Below, piece after piece: positions 8,032 through 16,647 of a DNA stretch of 59,931 nucleotides. Numbering within the stretch: position 1 is the first letter of the stretch; every line of letters starts with the position of its first letter. The notes below the pieces were generated by a model, which had not been told where the DNA came from, made no database searches, and saw only the letters and a list, made by a program, of their open reading frames with translations. This DNA comes from DATBGO01 sp050011895 (GTDB lineage: Bacteria > Actinomycetota > Actinomycetes > Streptosporangiales > Streptosporangiaceae): assembly GCA_050011895.1 (NCBI GenBank), contig JBEKIF010000026.1:1-59931 (forward strand), given 5' to 3'. A program made the translations under genes and the position numbers.

Positions 8032-8217
8032 GTGCGGGCAGTGCGCGGCCACCTGGAATGGGGTGCCATAGCGCGCCGCGTCGGTCAGCCACTCAGCCAG
8101 GCCGGTGCCCTCGGCCGCGATGTTGAGGACTAGTACCCGGCTCGAAAGGTCGTCCACGATGACGTTGGACTGATCCCACAGTTCCCCGCGCTCAGCTGCG
8201 GAAGCCGGGCGGCTGAC
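8032..8217 (-). pseudogene. Remnant of a TIGR02679/DUF2399-type protein
   Basis: In one minus-strand frame residues AERGELWDQSNVIVDDLS, VLVLNIAAEGTGLAEWL and GTPFQVAAH follow one another over about 60 codons. This resembles the internal part of the TIGR02679 (DUF2399, TOPRIM-like) proteins found beside SMC-like condensin genes. There is no start codon with the family N-terminus, and the frame after HCPH turns to unrelated sequence. The signature C-terminal VCENP motif is absent. It is a fragment stranded between two plus-strand genes. Confidence 0.5.
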
Positions 8218-8309
8218 GCGGGCCCGACGGCGAGGGCCCGCAGGACCAGCGTGGCGAGGGTGGTGCCTCCCCGCGTTAGGCTCGCGCCAGCGGAAGGGTG
8301 GTCCCCGAG

Positions 8310-9611
8310 ATGGGCGCATTACAATACAGCCTTGTCCAGCCCGCGCTGGCGCAGTCGAATCTGACGGCGGTCGCGCCGTACATGTTCTGGCTGATGTTCC
8401 GCAACGTCGCGTCGGACGGGTTCGTGTTCGAGGACCCGGTGAACGCCGGCGTCCTGTCCCGGCCGGGGTGCGTGCTCGCCTCACCCACGTGGGAGAACAG
8501 CGCCACGAACGTGACACAGGACTACGTCTACAACTGGACCCGCGACGCCGCGATCGTCGCGATCGAGCTGGCAGCCGGCCCGCTCCCGACCAGCCAGCCG
8601 TTGATCGACTACGTGCAGTTCGCCCAGCTCTGCCAGAACTCGGGCGGCGACTTCGATAGTGGGTCGTTCTTGATCAATGGCACCCCGCGGAGCTGGACCG
8701 ACCAGACCGACGGGCCGGCCCTGCAGACGCTGGCGATCCTGGCGCTGTTCGCCCAGCTCGACGCGCCGACGCAGACCGTCGCGAACGCCGTGATCGCAGC
8801 GAACCTGAACTTCCTGCAAAACGCCTATCAAGGCGAGACGTACAACCTCTGGGAGGAGGAGTACGGCGCCTCGTTCTTCGCGCGCTCCGTGCAGCTGAAG
8901 TGTCTTCAGGCGATCACGGCCAACACCCTCGGGATCCCGGCTCCGGGCTGGCTGAGCACCGCCATACCGTGGCTCGAGAACGCCCTCCAAAATCACTGGA
9001 ACGGCCAGTACTACCAGTCGGTGCTGCCTGTCCCGACCGACTACAGAGCCCCATACGACGCCAACATCGACATCGTCATGGCGGCGGTCTACGGCGCCGT
9101 CGCGGTCACCGACACGAAGCTGCTCGCGACTGCCGCGCTGCTGCGCAGCCAGTGGGCCGACCCGACCTCCGGGTACTTCTACCCGATCAACGGCGCCGAT
9201 CAGCAACGCGGCATCGGTCCCCTGCTCGGGCGCTATCCGGGGGACGTGTACGACGGTGACACCGATGCCCAGGTGGGTGACCACCCCTGGGCGGTGTGCA
9301 CCGCCAATTTCGCCGAGCTCTACTACCTGCTGGCCGAGCAGATCACCACTGCCGGAACGGTTCCGCTCGACAGTCTCTCAACCAGCTTCTTCAGCCAGGT
9401 CGGAGTCGACGCGTCGACCACGCCGGCCGCGGCCGCGGCGGCGCTGCAAAGCGCCGGAGACCAGATGCTGCAGGCGCTCATGTTTCACAGCGATAATCTC
9501 GAGCTCAGCGAGCAGTTCGACGCCACATCCGGTTACGAGAAGAGCGTCAGCAACCTGTCCTGGAGCTATGCGTCGTTCCTGTCGGCGGTCCGCGCCAAGA
9601 ACGCCATCTGA
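8310..9611 (+). CDS. GH15 glucoamylase-like protein
   Basis: A 433-residue (alpha/alpha)6-barrel glycosidase that releases glucose from alpha-glucan ends. YVYNWTRDAAIVAIEL is the first substrate-binding motif. The general acid Glu sits in LWEEEYGASFF and the catalytic base Glu in LSEQFDATSG; GRYPGDVYDG and DHPWAVCT are further subsite motifs. The arrangement matches the fungal/eukaryotic-type GH15 catalytic domain of about 430 residues rather than longer bacterial trehalase-like GH15 proteins. No signal peptide or starch-binding domain is visible, so it looks cytosolic. Start could be GTG 8298; ATG 8310 is preferred because GGAAGGG lies at 8292-8298. Confidence 0.85.
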   Translation: MGALQYSLVQPALAQSNLTAVAPYMFWLMFRNVASDGFVFEDPVNAGVLSRPGCVLASPTWENSATNVTQDYVYNWTRDAAIVAIELAAGPLPTSQPLIDYVQFAQLCQNSGGDFDSGSFLINGTPRSWTDQTDGPALQTLAILALFAQLDAPTQTVANAVIAANLNFLQNAYQGETYNLWEEEYGASFFARSVQLKCLQAITANTLGIPAPGWLSTAIPWLENALQNHWNGQYYQSVLPVPTDYRAPYDANIDIVMAAVYGAVAVTDTKLLATAALLRSQWADPTSGYFYPINGADQQRGIGPLLGRYPGDVYDGDTDAQVGDHPWAVCTANFAELYYLLAEQITTAGTVPLDSLSTSFFSQVGVDASTTPAAAAAALQSAGDQMLQALMFHSDNLELSEQFDATSGYEKSVSNLSWSYASFLSAVRAKNAI

Positions 9612-9636
9612 GAACCTGCGCCACTCCATCTCGGGG

Positions 9637-10203
9637 TCAGTCAGGCTCACTGAGCTGGCTGTCCCAGCGGTCGTAGTAGGGGCGCACCCCGAAGACCTTC
9701 GCCAGCGCCCACAGCGGCGGGAAAATGACGTTCTGCAGCGCTATGGGCGGCGAGGTAACGCGGCTTTCGTGGCGGAAATGCCAGAAGGTGGCACCGAGCT
9801 GGAGCGGGTTCCTCGGCGCGCCCCTGGGCGTGGTTCTTCCGTCCGCGACCAGGCCAGCCAGGGCCTCATGCCACTGCTTGGTATTCAGCGCCGGCCGGAG
9901 TTCGACAATGCCTTCGATCTCGGCCCGCCCGGGATTTCCCTCGGAGTGGCGGACGCCGGCCGGGATAACTATGGTCTCGCCCGCTCCGGCCACGCGCTCC
10001 TCGCCGCCGAGGGTGAACCGGGCTTCGCCAGCCAGGACGATGAACCGCTCTTCCTGGTGCGGATGGACGTGCTCGGTGATCACGCCACCGGGCACGCTGC
10101 GCCAGTTGAAGCGAACGAGATCCCCGCCGGTGTCCTCGGCCACGGCCGTGTACTCGATCCACTCGCCGGTGGCCGGATTGAAGAAGGGACGGAAGCCGGT
10201 CAT
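9637..10203 (-). CDS. Cupin-domain protein
   Basis: A 188-residue protein. Residues 35-110 hold the cupin motif 1 (GGVITEHVHPHQEERFIVL) with the HxH and Glu metal ligands, and a motif 2 region GETIVIPAGVRH. The C-terminal 60 residues (VIFPPLWALAKVFGVRPYYD) form a hydrophobic helix that may associate with the membrane, a layout seen in small actinobacterial cupin proteins of unknown function. It is convergent with the glucoamylase gene (25-base gap). The reaction is not inferable. Confidence 0.85.
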   Translation of the reverse strand: MTGFRPFFNPATGEWIEYTAVAEDTGGDLVRFNWRSVPGGVITEHVHPHQEERFIVLAGEARFTLGGEERVAGAGETIVIPAGVRHSEGNPGRAEIEGIVELRPALNTKQWHEALAGLVADGRTTPRGAPRNPLQLGATFWHFRHESRVTSPPIALQNVIFPPLWALAKVFGVRPYYDRWDSQLSEPD

Positions 10204-10549
10204 ATGCCACCCCCGCTCGACTGCGCACCAGGCGCCGCCCCGGGTTCTCGGCAGCGCCAGAAGGAATCTCAGCCTCTTCTACACACCGTTAAACGAGCAC
10301 GCCTACCTGGTGCGGACGCTACGCCCCATGCCGCTGGAGGGACAAGTGAGCCGGGAGACTAGGCGGCGCGGCGGGCCACCGTGTCCCGGGGCGTGGATTA
10401 GTCAGGAGCCCAGCTCACCAGCCTGATAACCAAGCACTTATTACTGAAAAATATTGCTAGTTTCATCATTCGGATGTACGGTTGCCCAGGGACCGGGATC
10501 AGTCGCCGATGGCGGCTAGCTGCCGGTGGTGACAGCAGGAGAGGTTCAC
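10204..10549. other. Intergenic region with AT-rich promoter-like segment
   Basis: No gene is seen in these 346 bases. The segment 10428-10480 is strikingly AT-rich for the window (it includes TTATTACTGAAAAATATTGC) and lies 70-120 bases upstream of the PspC gene, so it is the likely promoter region. Confidence 0.5.
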
Positions 10550-10801
10550 ATGAGAGACGGAAACGGCAGCAAGGTCCTGGTGCGCAGCCGGGACGACCGG
10601 ATGCTGGCCGGAGTGTGCGCGGGAGTCGCCGGTTACTTCGGCCTCGATGTGACCGTGGTCCGGGTGATCTGGGCCATCGTCTCGGTCATCACAGGGGGCG
10701 CGGGCATTCTGGCCTACCTGGTGGCATGGGTCCTCATCCCCGATGACGGCCAGCAGAGCTCGATCGCCGAGGACATCGTGAGCAAGAAGCGCGCAACCTA
10801 G
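10550..10801 (+). CDS. PspC-domain membrane protein
   Basis: An 83-residue protein. LVRSRDDRMLAGVCAGVAGY opens the PspC domain, VTVVRVIWAIVSVITGGAG and LAYLVAWVLIP form its membrane segments, and a short charged tail ends KKRAT. Such single-domain proteins belong to the envelope-stress (phage-shock) family, but no PspA or kinase partner is nearby. CAGGAGAGG lies ten bases before ATG 10550 and fixes the start. Confidence 0.9.
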   Translation: MRDGNGSKVLVRSRDDRMLAGVCAGVAGYFGLDVTVVRVIWAIVSVITGGAGILAYLVAWVLIPDDGQQSSIAEDIVSKKRAT

Positions 10802-10867
10802 CGATGCCTGACAGTCCCGCTGACGTGACCCCGGCCGAAGTTCCCTCGCCAGCCGCCGGAGCCAGCG

Positions 10868-11821
10868 GTGGATGACATCCGGCCGCAGGTGGTCCTGGGG
10901 ACCGGGCAGGTCGGGCGCGCCCTCGCGGGCCGCCTGGCCGGGCTGGGCCTGCCTGTGCGGGCGGTGTCGCGGCACCGGCCAGCTGGCCTGCCGGAGGGGA
11001 TCGACTGGCGCGGGGCGGACGCGACCGACCCTGATGCGGTCAGTGCCGCCGCCGAGGGCGCCGCGGTCATCTACCAGTGCCTGAACGCGCCGTACACGCA
11101 GTGGCCGGAACTCTTCCCGCCGCTGCAGCAGGGCGCGCTGGCCGCCGCCGAGCGCGCCGGCGCGATCCTGGTGAGCATGGAGAACGTCTACGGCTACGGC
11201 CCGACCGGGGGCAAGCCGATGACCGAGGACCTCCCGCTGGCCGCCACAACGGTGAAGGGCCAGGCCAGGGCCGCGATGACCCAGCAGCTGCTGGCAGCCG
11301 CCGAAGCCGGCCGGGCCCGGATAGCGATCGGCCGGGCCGCGGACTTCTTCGGCCCGGGCGTCACCACGCAATCAGTGCTGGGCGAGCGCTTCTTCGGCAG
11401 GGCACTGGCCGGCCGGAGCGCTGACTTCCTCGGCAACCCTGAGCTGCCCCACACCTACAGCTACGTTCCGGATATCGCGGCCGGGCTGGCCACTCTCGGC
11501 ACCGACGGGCGCGCGATCGGGCAGATCTGGCACCTGCCCGGCCCGGAAACGGTCAGCACCCGGCAGATCCTCGATCTCGTCGCCGCGGATTCCGGGCATC
11601 CGGTCGGCGTCCGCTCGCTGCCCAGGCTGGCCGTGCGCGCCCTCGGAATGATCAATCCGATGATGCGGGCACTGGCGGAGATGGCCTATGAGTTCGACGA
11701 GCCCTTCATCCTCGACACCAGCAAGTACGAGACCACATTCGGGCTCGCCGGCACGCCTCTCCCCGACGCCGTCGCCGCGACCGTCGCCTGGTACCGAACC
11801 CGGGCCGCACGCCCTGACTAG
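10868..11821 (+). CDS. NAD(P)-dependent epimerase/dehydratase family protein (extended SDR)
   Basis: A 317-residue Rossmann protein. VVLGTGQVGRALAGRL near residue 10 is the GxGxxG cofactor motif. MENVYGYGP holds the catalytic Tyr region of atypical SDRs, where YxxxK is not strictly kept. The C-terminal part (ETVSTRQILDLVAADSG) is the substrate domain. GTG 10868 follows GGAG by six bases. Substrate unknown. The gene precedes the MMPL transporter by 33 bases and may be cotranscribed. Confidence 0.8.
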   Translation: MDDIRPQVVLGTGQVGRALAGRLAGLGLPVRAVSRHRPAGLPEGIDWRGADATDPDAVSAAAEGAAVIYQCLNAPYTQWPELFPPLQQGALAAAERAGAILVSMENVYGYGPTGGKPMTEDLPLAATTVKGQARAAMTQQLLAAAEAGRARIAIGRAADFFGPGVTTQSVLGERFFGRALAGRSADFLGNPELPHTYSYVPDIAAGLATLGTDGRAIGQIWHLPGPETVSTRQILDLVAADSGHPVGVRSLPRLAVRALGMINPMMRALAEMAYEFDEPFILDTSKYETTFGLAGTPLPDAVAATVAWYRTRAARPD

Positions 11822-11834
11822 CACGCCCTGACTA
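11807..11834 (+). repeat. 14-bp tandem duplication over the SDR stop codon
   Basis: GCACGCCCTGACTA occurs twice in direct succession (11807-11820 and 11821-11834). The first copy carries the last codons and part of the TAG stop of the SDR gene. The event does not change the protein end and looks like a recent replication slip. Confidence 0.85.
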
Positions 11835-11854
11835 GCCCGAAGGCAACTACCGCC

Positions 11855-14110
11855 ATGAGCACCGCAGCGAACCATCCGAAGCCCGTAAGCCATTCCATCT
11901 TCGAGACCTGGGGACGCGCTGTCTACCGGCGCAGGCGGCTGGTCCTGGTGATTGCCCTGCTGTTCGCGGTGGTCGGCGGTGTGTGGGGGACCAGCATCTT
12001 CGCCAAGGTGCAGACGGCTGGCGGGTTCGACGCCCCGCACAGCCAGAGCCAGCACGAAGCAAACCTGGCCACGCAGGCGTTCGGCCGGGACGCCGGTGAC
12101 GTGGTGGTTCTGTACTCCAGCAAGACCCTCACCACGGCAGCACCCGCCTTTCGGTCCGCGGTGATCAGCACGCTGGGCGCGCTGCCGCGCTCCAGAGTCA
12201 TCTCGTACGCGACGTACTGGTCGACCGGGTCTCGGCAGTTCGTCAGCGCCAGCGGCCATCAGACCTACGCGGTGCTCGAGCTGGCCGGGGCCAGCGACAC
12301 CGCACGGCAGGACAGCTACGACGCGATCAAGGCCCAGCTGAGTCCGCCCGGCGTGCAGGCTCAGATCGGCGGGGCGGTCCCGACCGACGAGACGATCGAC
12401 AAGCAGGTAACCGCCAATATCACCAGGGCCGAGGGCCTGTCGTTCCCGGTGCTGCTGATCTTGCTGCTGGTGATCTTCGGGAGCCTGACCGCGGCGTGCC
12501 TGCCGCTGGTGATCGGCGCGCTGGGGATCCTCGGGTCGTTCACCGCGCTGCGGCTGCTGACCCTGGTCACCGGGGTATCGGTGTTCTCCCTGAACATCAC
12601 CACGATCCTGGGCCTGGGGCTGGGCATCGACTATGGGCTGTTCCTGGTCACCCGGTTCCGCGAGGAACTGCACAAGCAGGCCACGGTGCAGGATGCGGTC
12701 GCCCGCACGGTCGCCACCGCGGGCCGCACCGTCCTGGTGTCCGGGATCACTGTCGCCATCGTACTGGCCAGCCTGATGCTGTTCCCTGAGACGATTCTGC
12801 GGTCCATCGGCTACGGCGGTGTCGCCACCGTGCTGGTGGATATGCTCGCCGCGCTGACGGTGCTGCCCGCGCTGCTGGCCGTGCTGGGCCCGAAGGTGAA
12901 CTCGCTGCGGATCCGCCGGTCCGTGCAGCGGCCGCCGGCCGCCGAGGCCAGCGGCGGGTGGTACCGGCTGGCGCACAGCGTGATGCGCCGCCCAGTGCTG
13001 TATGCCGTCCCGATCGTGGTGGTGCTGCTCGCGCTCGGCTCGCCGTTCCTGAAGGTCGTGTGGGGCGGGGTCGACGCGACAGTGCTGCCGGCCAATGCCG
13101 CGCCGCGGCTGGTGACCGAGGCGCTGAACCGGGACTTCCCCGGCAACCCGACCGCCCCGATCGAGGCCATCGTCCAGTTCCCCGGCCCGGTGACGGGCTC
13201 GCCGTCCCGGGCTGCCGAACTGGCCTCCTACGCCAGCCGCCTCGGCCGCGTGCCCGGTATCAGCGGCGCGCAGGTGACCGGCGTCCGCGGCGACGTCGGG
13301 CGGGTGGACCTGCGTTATGGCCCTGGTCCTAATTCGCCGCAGGCACGGGCCATCGTCGGGCAGGTCCGGGACGTGGCCCCGCCGGCCGGCGCTACAGCGC
13401 TGGTCGGCGGGCAGACCGCCGCGCTGGCCGACCAGCTGTCCAGCATCGGGCAGATCCTGCCGTTCATGGCACTGGCCGTGGTCATCGCGACGTTCGTGCT
13501 GCTGTTCCTCGCGTTCGGCTCGCTGGTCCTGCCGGTCGAGGCGATCGTGATGAACATCCTGTCGCTGTCGGCGATGTACGGGGTCGTGGTGTGGATTTTC
13601 CAGGACGGGCACCTGTCCGGCCTGCTTGGCTTCACCCCGAACGGGACGATCAGCCCCACCATCCCGGTCCTGATGTTCGCGATCATGTTCGGGCTGTCGA
13701 TGGACTACCAGGTATTCCTGCTCTCCAGGATCCGCGAGCGCTATGACGTGACCGGTGACAACCGCGGCGCGATCGCCAGCGGCCTGCAGCGCACCGGCGG
13801 CGTGATCACCAGCGCGGCGCTGCTGCTGGTCGTCGTGATCGGCATGTTCTCCCTCTCCGGCATCACCTTCATCAAGCTGCTGGGCGTCGGCATGATCGTC
13901 GCCCTGATCCTCGACGCCACCCTCGTGCGGATGCTCCTCGTGCCCGCCACCATGCGGCTGGTCGGCGACGCGAACTGGTGGGCGCCCGCGCCGCTGCGCC
14001 GCTTCTATGCCAGGCACGGCATCCGCGAGGACGACGGCCCGGAACCCGATGCAGTCGAAGGACCTGTCCCCGAGCCCGGACCTGTCCCCGAGCCGGCCGG
14101 CACCAAGTGA
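11855..14110 (+). CDS. MMPL-family RND transporter
   Basis: A 751-residue inner-membrane transporter with about twelve membrane segments in two repeats. Each repeat contains the family motif with the proton-relay Asp-Tyr pair: LGLGLGIDYGLFLVTRFREE in the first half and FGLSMDYQVFLLSRIRE in the second. Periplasmic loops lie at about residues 45-175 and 395-505. The C-terminus is an acidic Glu/Pro tail (VPEPGPVPEP). MMPL proteins export lipids or small hydrophobic compounds; cargo cannot be assigned. GAAGG precedes ATG 11855. The SDR upstream and alpha/beta hydrolase downstream are on the same strand. Confidence 0.93.
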   Translation: MSTAANHPKPVSHSIFETWGRAVYRRRRLVLVIALLFAVVGGVWGTSIFAKVQTAGGFDAPHSQSQHEANLATQAFGRDAGDVVVLYSSKTLTTAAPAFRSAVISTLGALPRSRVISYATYWSTGSRQFVSASGHQTYAVLELAGASDTARQDSYDAIKAQLSPPGVQAQIGGAVPTDETIDKQVTANITRAEGLSFPVLLILLLVIFGSLTAACLPLVIGALGILGSFTALRLLTLVTGVSVFSLNITTILGLGLGIDYGLFLVTRFREELHKQATVQDAVARTVATAGRTVLVSGITVAIVLASLMLFPETILRSIGYGGVATVLVDMLAALTVLPALLAVLGPKVNSLRIRRSVQRPPAAEASGGWYRLAHSVMRRPVLYAVPIVVVLLALGSPFLKVVWGGVDATVLPANAAPRLVTEALNRDFPGNPTAPIEAIVQFPGPVTGSPSRAAELASYASRLGRVPGISGAQVTGVRGDVGRVDLRYGPGPNSPQARAIVGQVRDVAPPAGATALVGGQTAALADQLSSIGQILPFMALAVVIATFVLLFLAFGSLVLPVEAIVMNILSLSAMYGVVVWIFQDGHLSGLLGFTPNGTISPTIPVLMFAIMFGLSMDYQVFLLSRIRERYDVTGDNRGAIASGLQRTGGVITSAALLLVVVIGMFSLSGITFIKLLGVGMIVALILDATLVRMLLVPATMRLVGDANWWAPAPLRRFYARHGIREDDGPEPDAVEGPVPEPGPVPEPAGTK

Positions 14111-14198
14111 GGGAGCGCCCGGGTCACGATCCTGCGCGCCAAGGCCACCGGCCAGGCTCCGACGCTGGCGACAGCGTAGCTGCTGCGGGACACATCGC

Positions 14199-15182
14199 AT
14201 GGCAGTCACGTTGAGAGAAGAGATGGCTATCGACACGCTCGAGGCAATCCAAGCCGACGGCACTACGCAGTGGATCCGCGTTCGCGGGGCGGACGCTGTC
14301 AACCCGGTGCTCCTGCTGATCCAGCAAGGTCCCGGCCTGCCGATGATCAACGAAGCGCGGCGATTCGGGCACATCCTCGGGCTGGAACGTGCCTTCACGG
14401 TCGTCTACTGGGATCAGCGCGGCTGCGGCCGCTCGCTGCGCAGCAGGAAGGACCAGGCCGGCATCAGCCTGGAGCGGATGGTCGGCGACACCGTGTCGCT
14501 CCTCGACTTCCTCCGAGACCGATTCGGCGGAAAGACATATGTCGCCGGATTCTCTTTCGGAGCGACGCTCGGTGCCTGCGCCGCTGCACAGCGCCCGGAC
14601 CTCGTTGCCACGCTGGTGGCAGTGGGAATGGATATCGACGGGCCCGCGGCCGGCAAAGGTGCCTACGACTTCGCGCTTGCCGCAGCCCGCCAAGGCGGCA
14701 ACCGGCGCGCGACGCGGCAGCTAGAGGCCATCGGGCCACCCCCGCACCTGAGCTCGAAACAGTTCGCCACCCGGGTCCGCTGGGCTTCCAACTTCGGCGG
14801 GGTCACGCGCAACGAAACCTATGGGACCCTGGCGCGCACGCTGCTCGGCAGCCTGGTGCGCTCGCCTGACTATTCGGCCGGGGACGTCATACGAACCGTT
14901 CGCGGTATCAGCGCAACGCAGGCCGCATTGCTGCCAGAGATGGCGAACATGGACCTGACTCGTACGCTGCCCCGCATCGACGTGCCTGTTGTCATGGTGC
15001 AGGGCCGCCATGACCAGGTGGCGCCTGGCGGAGCAGCACAGCTGTACGCCAGCTCCCTGACGGCACCGAGCAAGACCCTGGTGTGGTTCGAGAACTCAGC
15101 GCACACTCCACATCTCGAGGAGCCCGGCAAGTTCCGTGACCTCCTCATCGGAGTCCGGGCCAGCAAGCTCGCGAGTACCTGA
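14199..15182 (+). CDS. Alpha/beta hydrolase, prolyl-aminopeptidase-like
   Basis: A 327-residue hydrolase. The oxyanion region is IQQGPGLPMI, the nucleophile elbow AGFSFGATLG contains the Ser, QGRHDQVAP the catalytic Asp and NSAHTPHLEEP the His. VVYWDQRGCGRS matches the proline iminopeptidase/S33 subgroup, whose strand after the oxyanion motif reads D-Q-R-G. ATG 14199 is taken; ATG 14223, with GAGAAG directly upstream, is equally possible. The physiological substrate is unknown. Confidence 0.85.
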   Translation: MAVTLREEMAIDTLEAIQADGTTQWIRVRGADAVNPVLLLIQQGPGLPMINEARRFGHILGLERAFTVVYWDQRGCGRSLRSRKDQAGISLERMVGDTVSLLDFLRDRFGGKTYVAGFSFGATLGACAAAQRPDLVATLVAVGMDIDGPAAGKGAYDFALAAARQGGNRRATRQLEAIGPPPHLSSKQFATRVRWASNFGGVTRNETYGTLARTLLGSLVRSPDYSAGDVIRTVRGISATQAALLPEMANMDLTRTLPRIDVPVVMVQGRHDQVAPGGAAQLYASSLTAPSKTLVWFENSAHTPHLEEPGKFRDLLIGVRASKLAST

Positions 15183-15263
15183 CGCTACGCCGGATCCCGA
15201 GCCCCGCGCTCACGGCGGCTGCCAGAGCCAACATCATCAAACCCTGACCAGAAGGAGCTAAGG

Positions 15264-15356
15264 ATGCGAGAGGACGTCGCCGTCGACGGCGCGGGAACAC
15301 CCGGCCCGGGCTGGCCGTACCAGCCAGACGACAACACCGAGCAGCGCCGGCCATGA
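15264..15356 (+). CDS. Possible 30-residue ORF coupled to the enoyl-reductase-like gene
   Basis: A very good ribosome site (GAAGGAGCTAAGG) precedes ATG 15264. The frame of 30 codons ends in TGA overlapping the next ATG (ATGA at 15353-15356). The peptide is Gly/Pro-rich with no domain. The geometry implies translation and coupling to the following gene, which has no ribosome site of its own. It may be a leader peptide or small protein. Confidence 0.45.
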   Translation: MREDVAVDGAGTPGPGWPYQPDDNTEQRRP

Positions 15357-16360
15357 GCGGGGCACGCTCCTGGATGCTCTACGGCGCCGCTGGCTACACC
15401 GGCGCCTTGATCGCACAGCACGCACACGACTGCGGTCACCGGCCCCTGCTCGCAGGCCGGAGCGCGGCAGCCATCACCTCCCTGGCCGGGCAATTCGACT
15501 TGCCGCACCAGGCTCTGGCCTTGGACGATCCAGCCGCGCTGAACGCCGCGCTGGCCGACGTGGATCTGGTACTTAACGCCGCCGGACCGTTCCTGCACAC
15601 CGCGGCCCCGCTCGCGGAAGCCTGCCTCAACGCCGGAGTGCACTACATCGACATCGGCAACGAGCTGCAAGTGTTCAGTACCCTCTACGACCTGCACCAG
15701 CGCGCCCAGCGAGCGGACGTCGCGATCATCCCCGGTGCCGGGTTCGGCGTCGTCGCCACCAACTGCCTAGCCCGTTACGTCAGCGACGCAGTCGGCGGCG
15801 CGCAGCAACTCGAAGTCGCCACCCGAGCCGCCACCGCCCAGCCGGGCCCCGGCGGCGCAGCATCCATGCGAGCGAACCTCCCCTACGGAGGCTGGATCCG
15901 CCGGGCGGGCCAGCTGCACCCTCATCCGTTCGGCTCAGGTGCCACAACGATCACCTTCCCCGACGGGCCCTGCCGCGTAAGGCCCGTCCCCACAGGTGAT
16001 CTAGAAGCAGCCTTCCGAGCCACAGGCGCCCCTGACATCGTCGCGTACTCCGCCGAACTCGACCCCGCGGCCCTCAATCCCCCAGCCTCAGATAGCGAGG
16101 CTGCCGGACCCCCGACCTACCGGTCATTCGGGTGGGCGCGGGCCACTGGCGCGGACGGCGCCACCGCCCAAGCGTGGCTGCAAACCGGTGAGTCCTACGC
16201 CTTCACCGTCGCCGCCAGCATTCGCGCCGTAGAGGAAACCTTCACGAGACCAATGCGCGGAGCGTTCAGCCCCGCCGCGGCGTTCGGCGCCGGCTTCGCC
16301 TTCACGATCCAAGGCACCACCCGGATCGACACCATCCCCGCAGCAGCGCTGCCGACCTAA
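15353..16360 (+). CDS. Saccharopine-dehydrogenase-like / trans-acting enoyl reductase family protein
   Basis: A 335-residue protein. LYGAAGYTGALIAQHA is the N-terminal NADP-binding motif (GxxGxxG) and VLNAAGPFLHTAAPLAEACL the conserved second strand-helix region of the family. The C-terminal catalytic domain carries a glycine-rich hydrophobic end. Relatives act as trans-acting enoyl reductases in lipid synthesis or are uncharacterised NADP reductases. It starts inside the stop of the 30-codon ORF. Its stop overlaps that of the opposite-strand hydrolase remnant. A second, divergent paralogue lies 290 bases downstream. Confidence 0.82.
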   Translation: MSGARSWMLYGAAGYTGALIAQHAHDCGHRPLLAGRSAAAITSLAGQFDLPHQALALDDPAALNAALADVDLVLNAAGPFLHTAAPLAEACLNAGVHYIDIGNELQVFSTLYDLHQRAQRADVAIIPGAGFGVVATNCLARYVSDAVGGAQQLEVATRAATAQPGPGGAASMRANLPYGGWIRRAGQLHPHPFGSGATTITFPDGPCRVRPVPTGDLEAAFRATGAPDIVAYSAELDPAALNPPASDSEAAGPPTYRSFGWARATGADGATAQAWLQTGESYAFTVAASIRAVEETFTRPMRGAFSPAAAFGAGFAFTIQGTTRIDTIPAAALPT

Positions 16361-16542
16361 AGGCTCTGAAGGGGGGCGGCGTGGTCTCCGTAATCGCGCA
16401 GGTCGGGGGCGATGACGCGGAAGTGCTCGCCCAGCGCCTGCAGCTGGGGAGCCCACCTGCTCCGGTTGCAGGGAAGGCCGTGGATCAGCACGACGACGGG
16501 ACCCTCGCCCGCGCTGCCGTAGGCAAGCTCGACCGGGGTCAT
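16357..16542 (-). pseudogene. Alpha/beta hydrolase N-terminal remnant
   Basis: Sixty-one codons from ATG 16542 read MTPVELAYGSAGEGPVVVLI and HGLPCNRSRWAPQL, ending DLRDYGDHAAPLQSL then TAG. This is the first quarter of an alpha/beta hydrolase: oxyanion HG motif and the D-L-R-x-Y-G strand. The nucleophile, acid and His are missing and no continuation is seen in other frames of the following gene. It is a truncated copy lying between two enoyl-reductase-like paralogues. Confidence 0.7.
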
Positions 16543-16647
16543 CCGCCAGCTGCTACGCGGCTGCGTTCTTGCTCTCATCGGCAAGGACGCGGCTCGCGGC
16601 TGCCGCAGGGCCGGCCCGTTGCGGGCGATTGTCCTTAAGATGAGCTG

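Noticed and set aside
11372..14398. Minus-strand open frame of over 1000 codons opposite MMPL
   Set aside because: A GC-rich shadow rich in His, Gln, Asp and Arg; the plus-strand MMPL frame has all conserved motifs.
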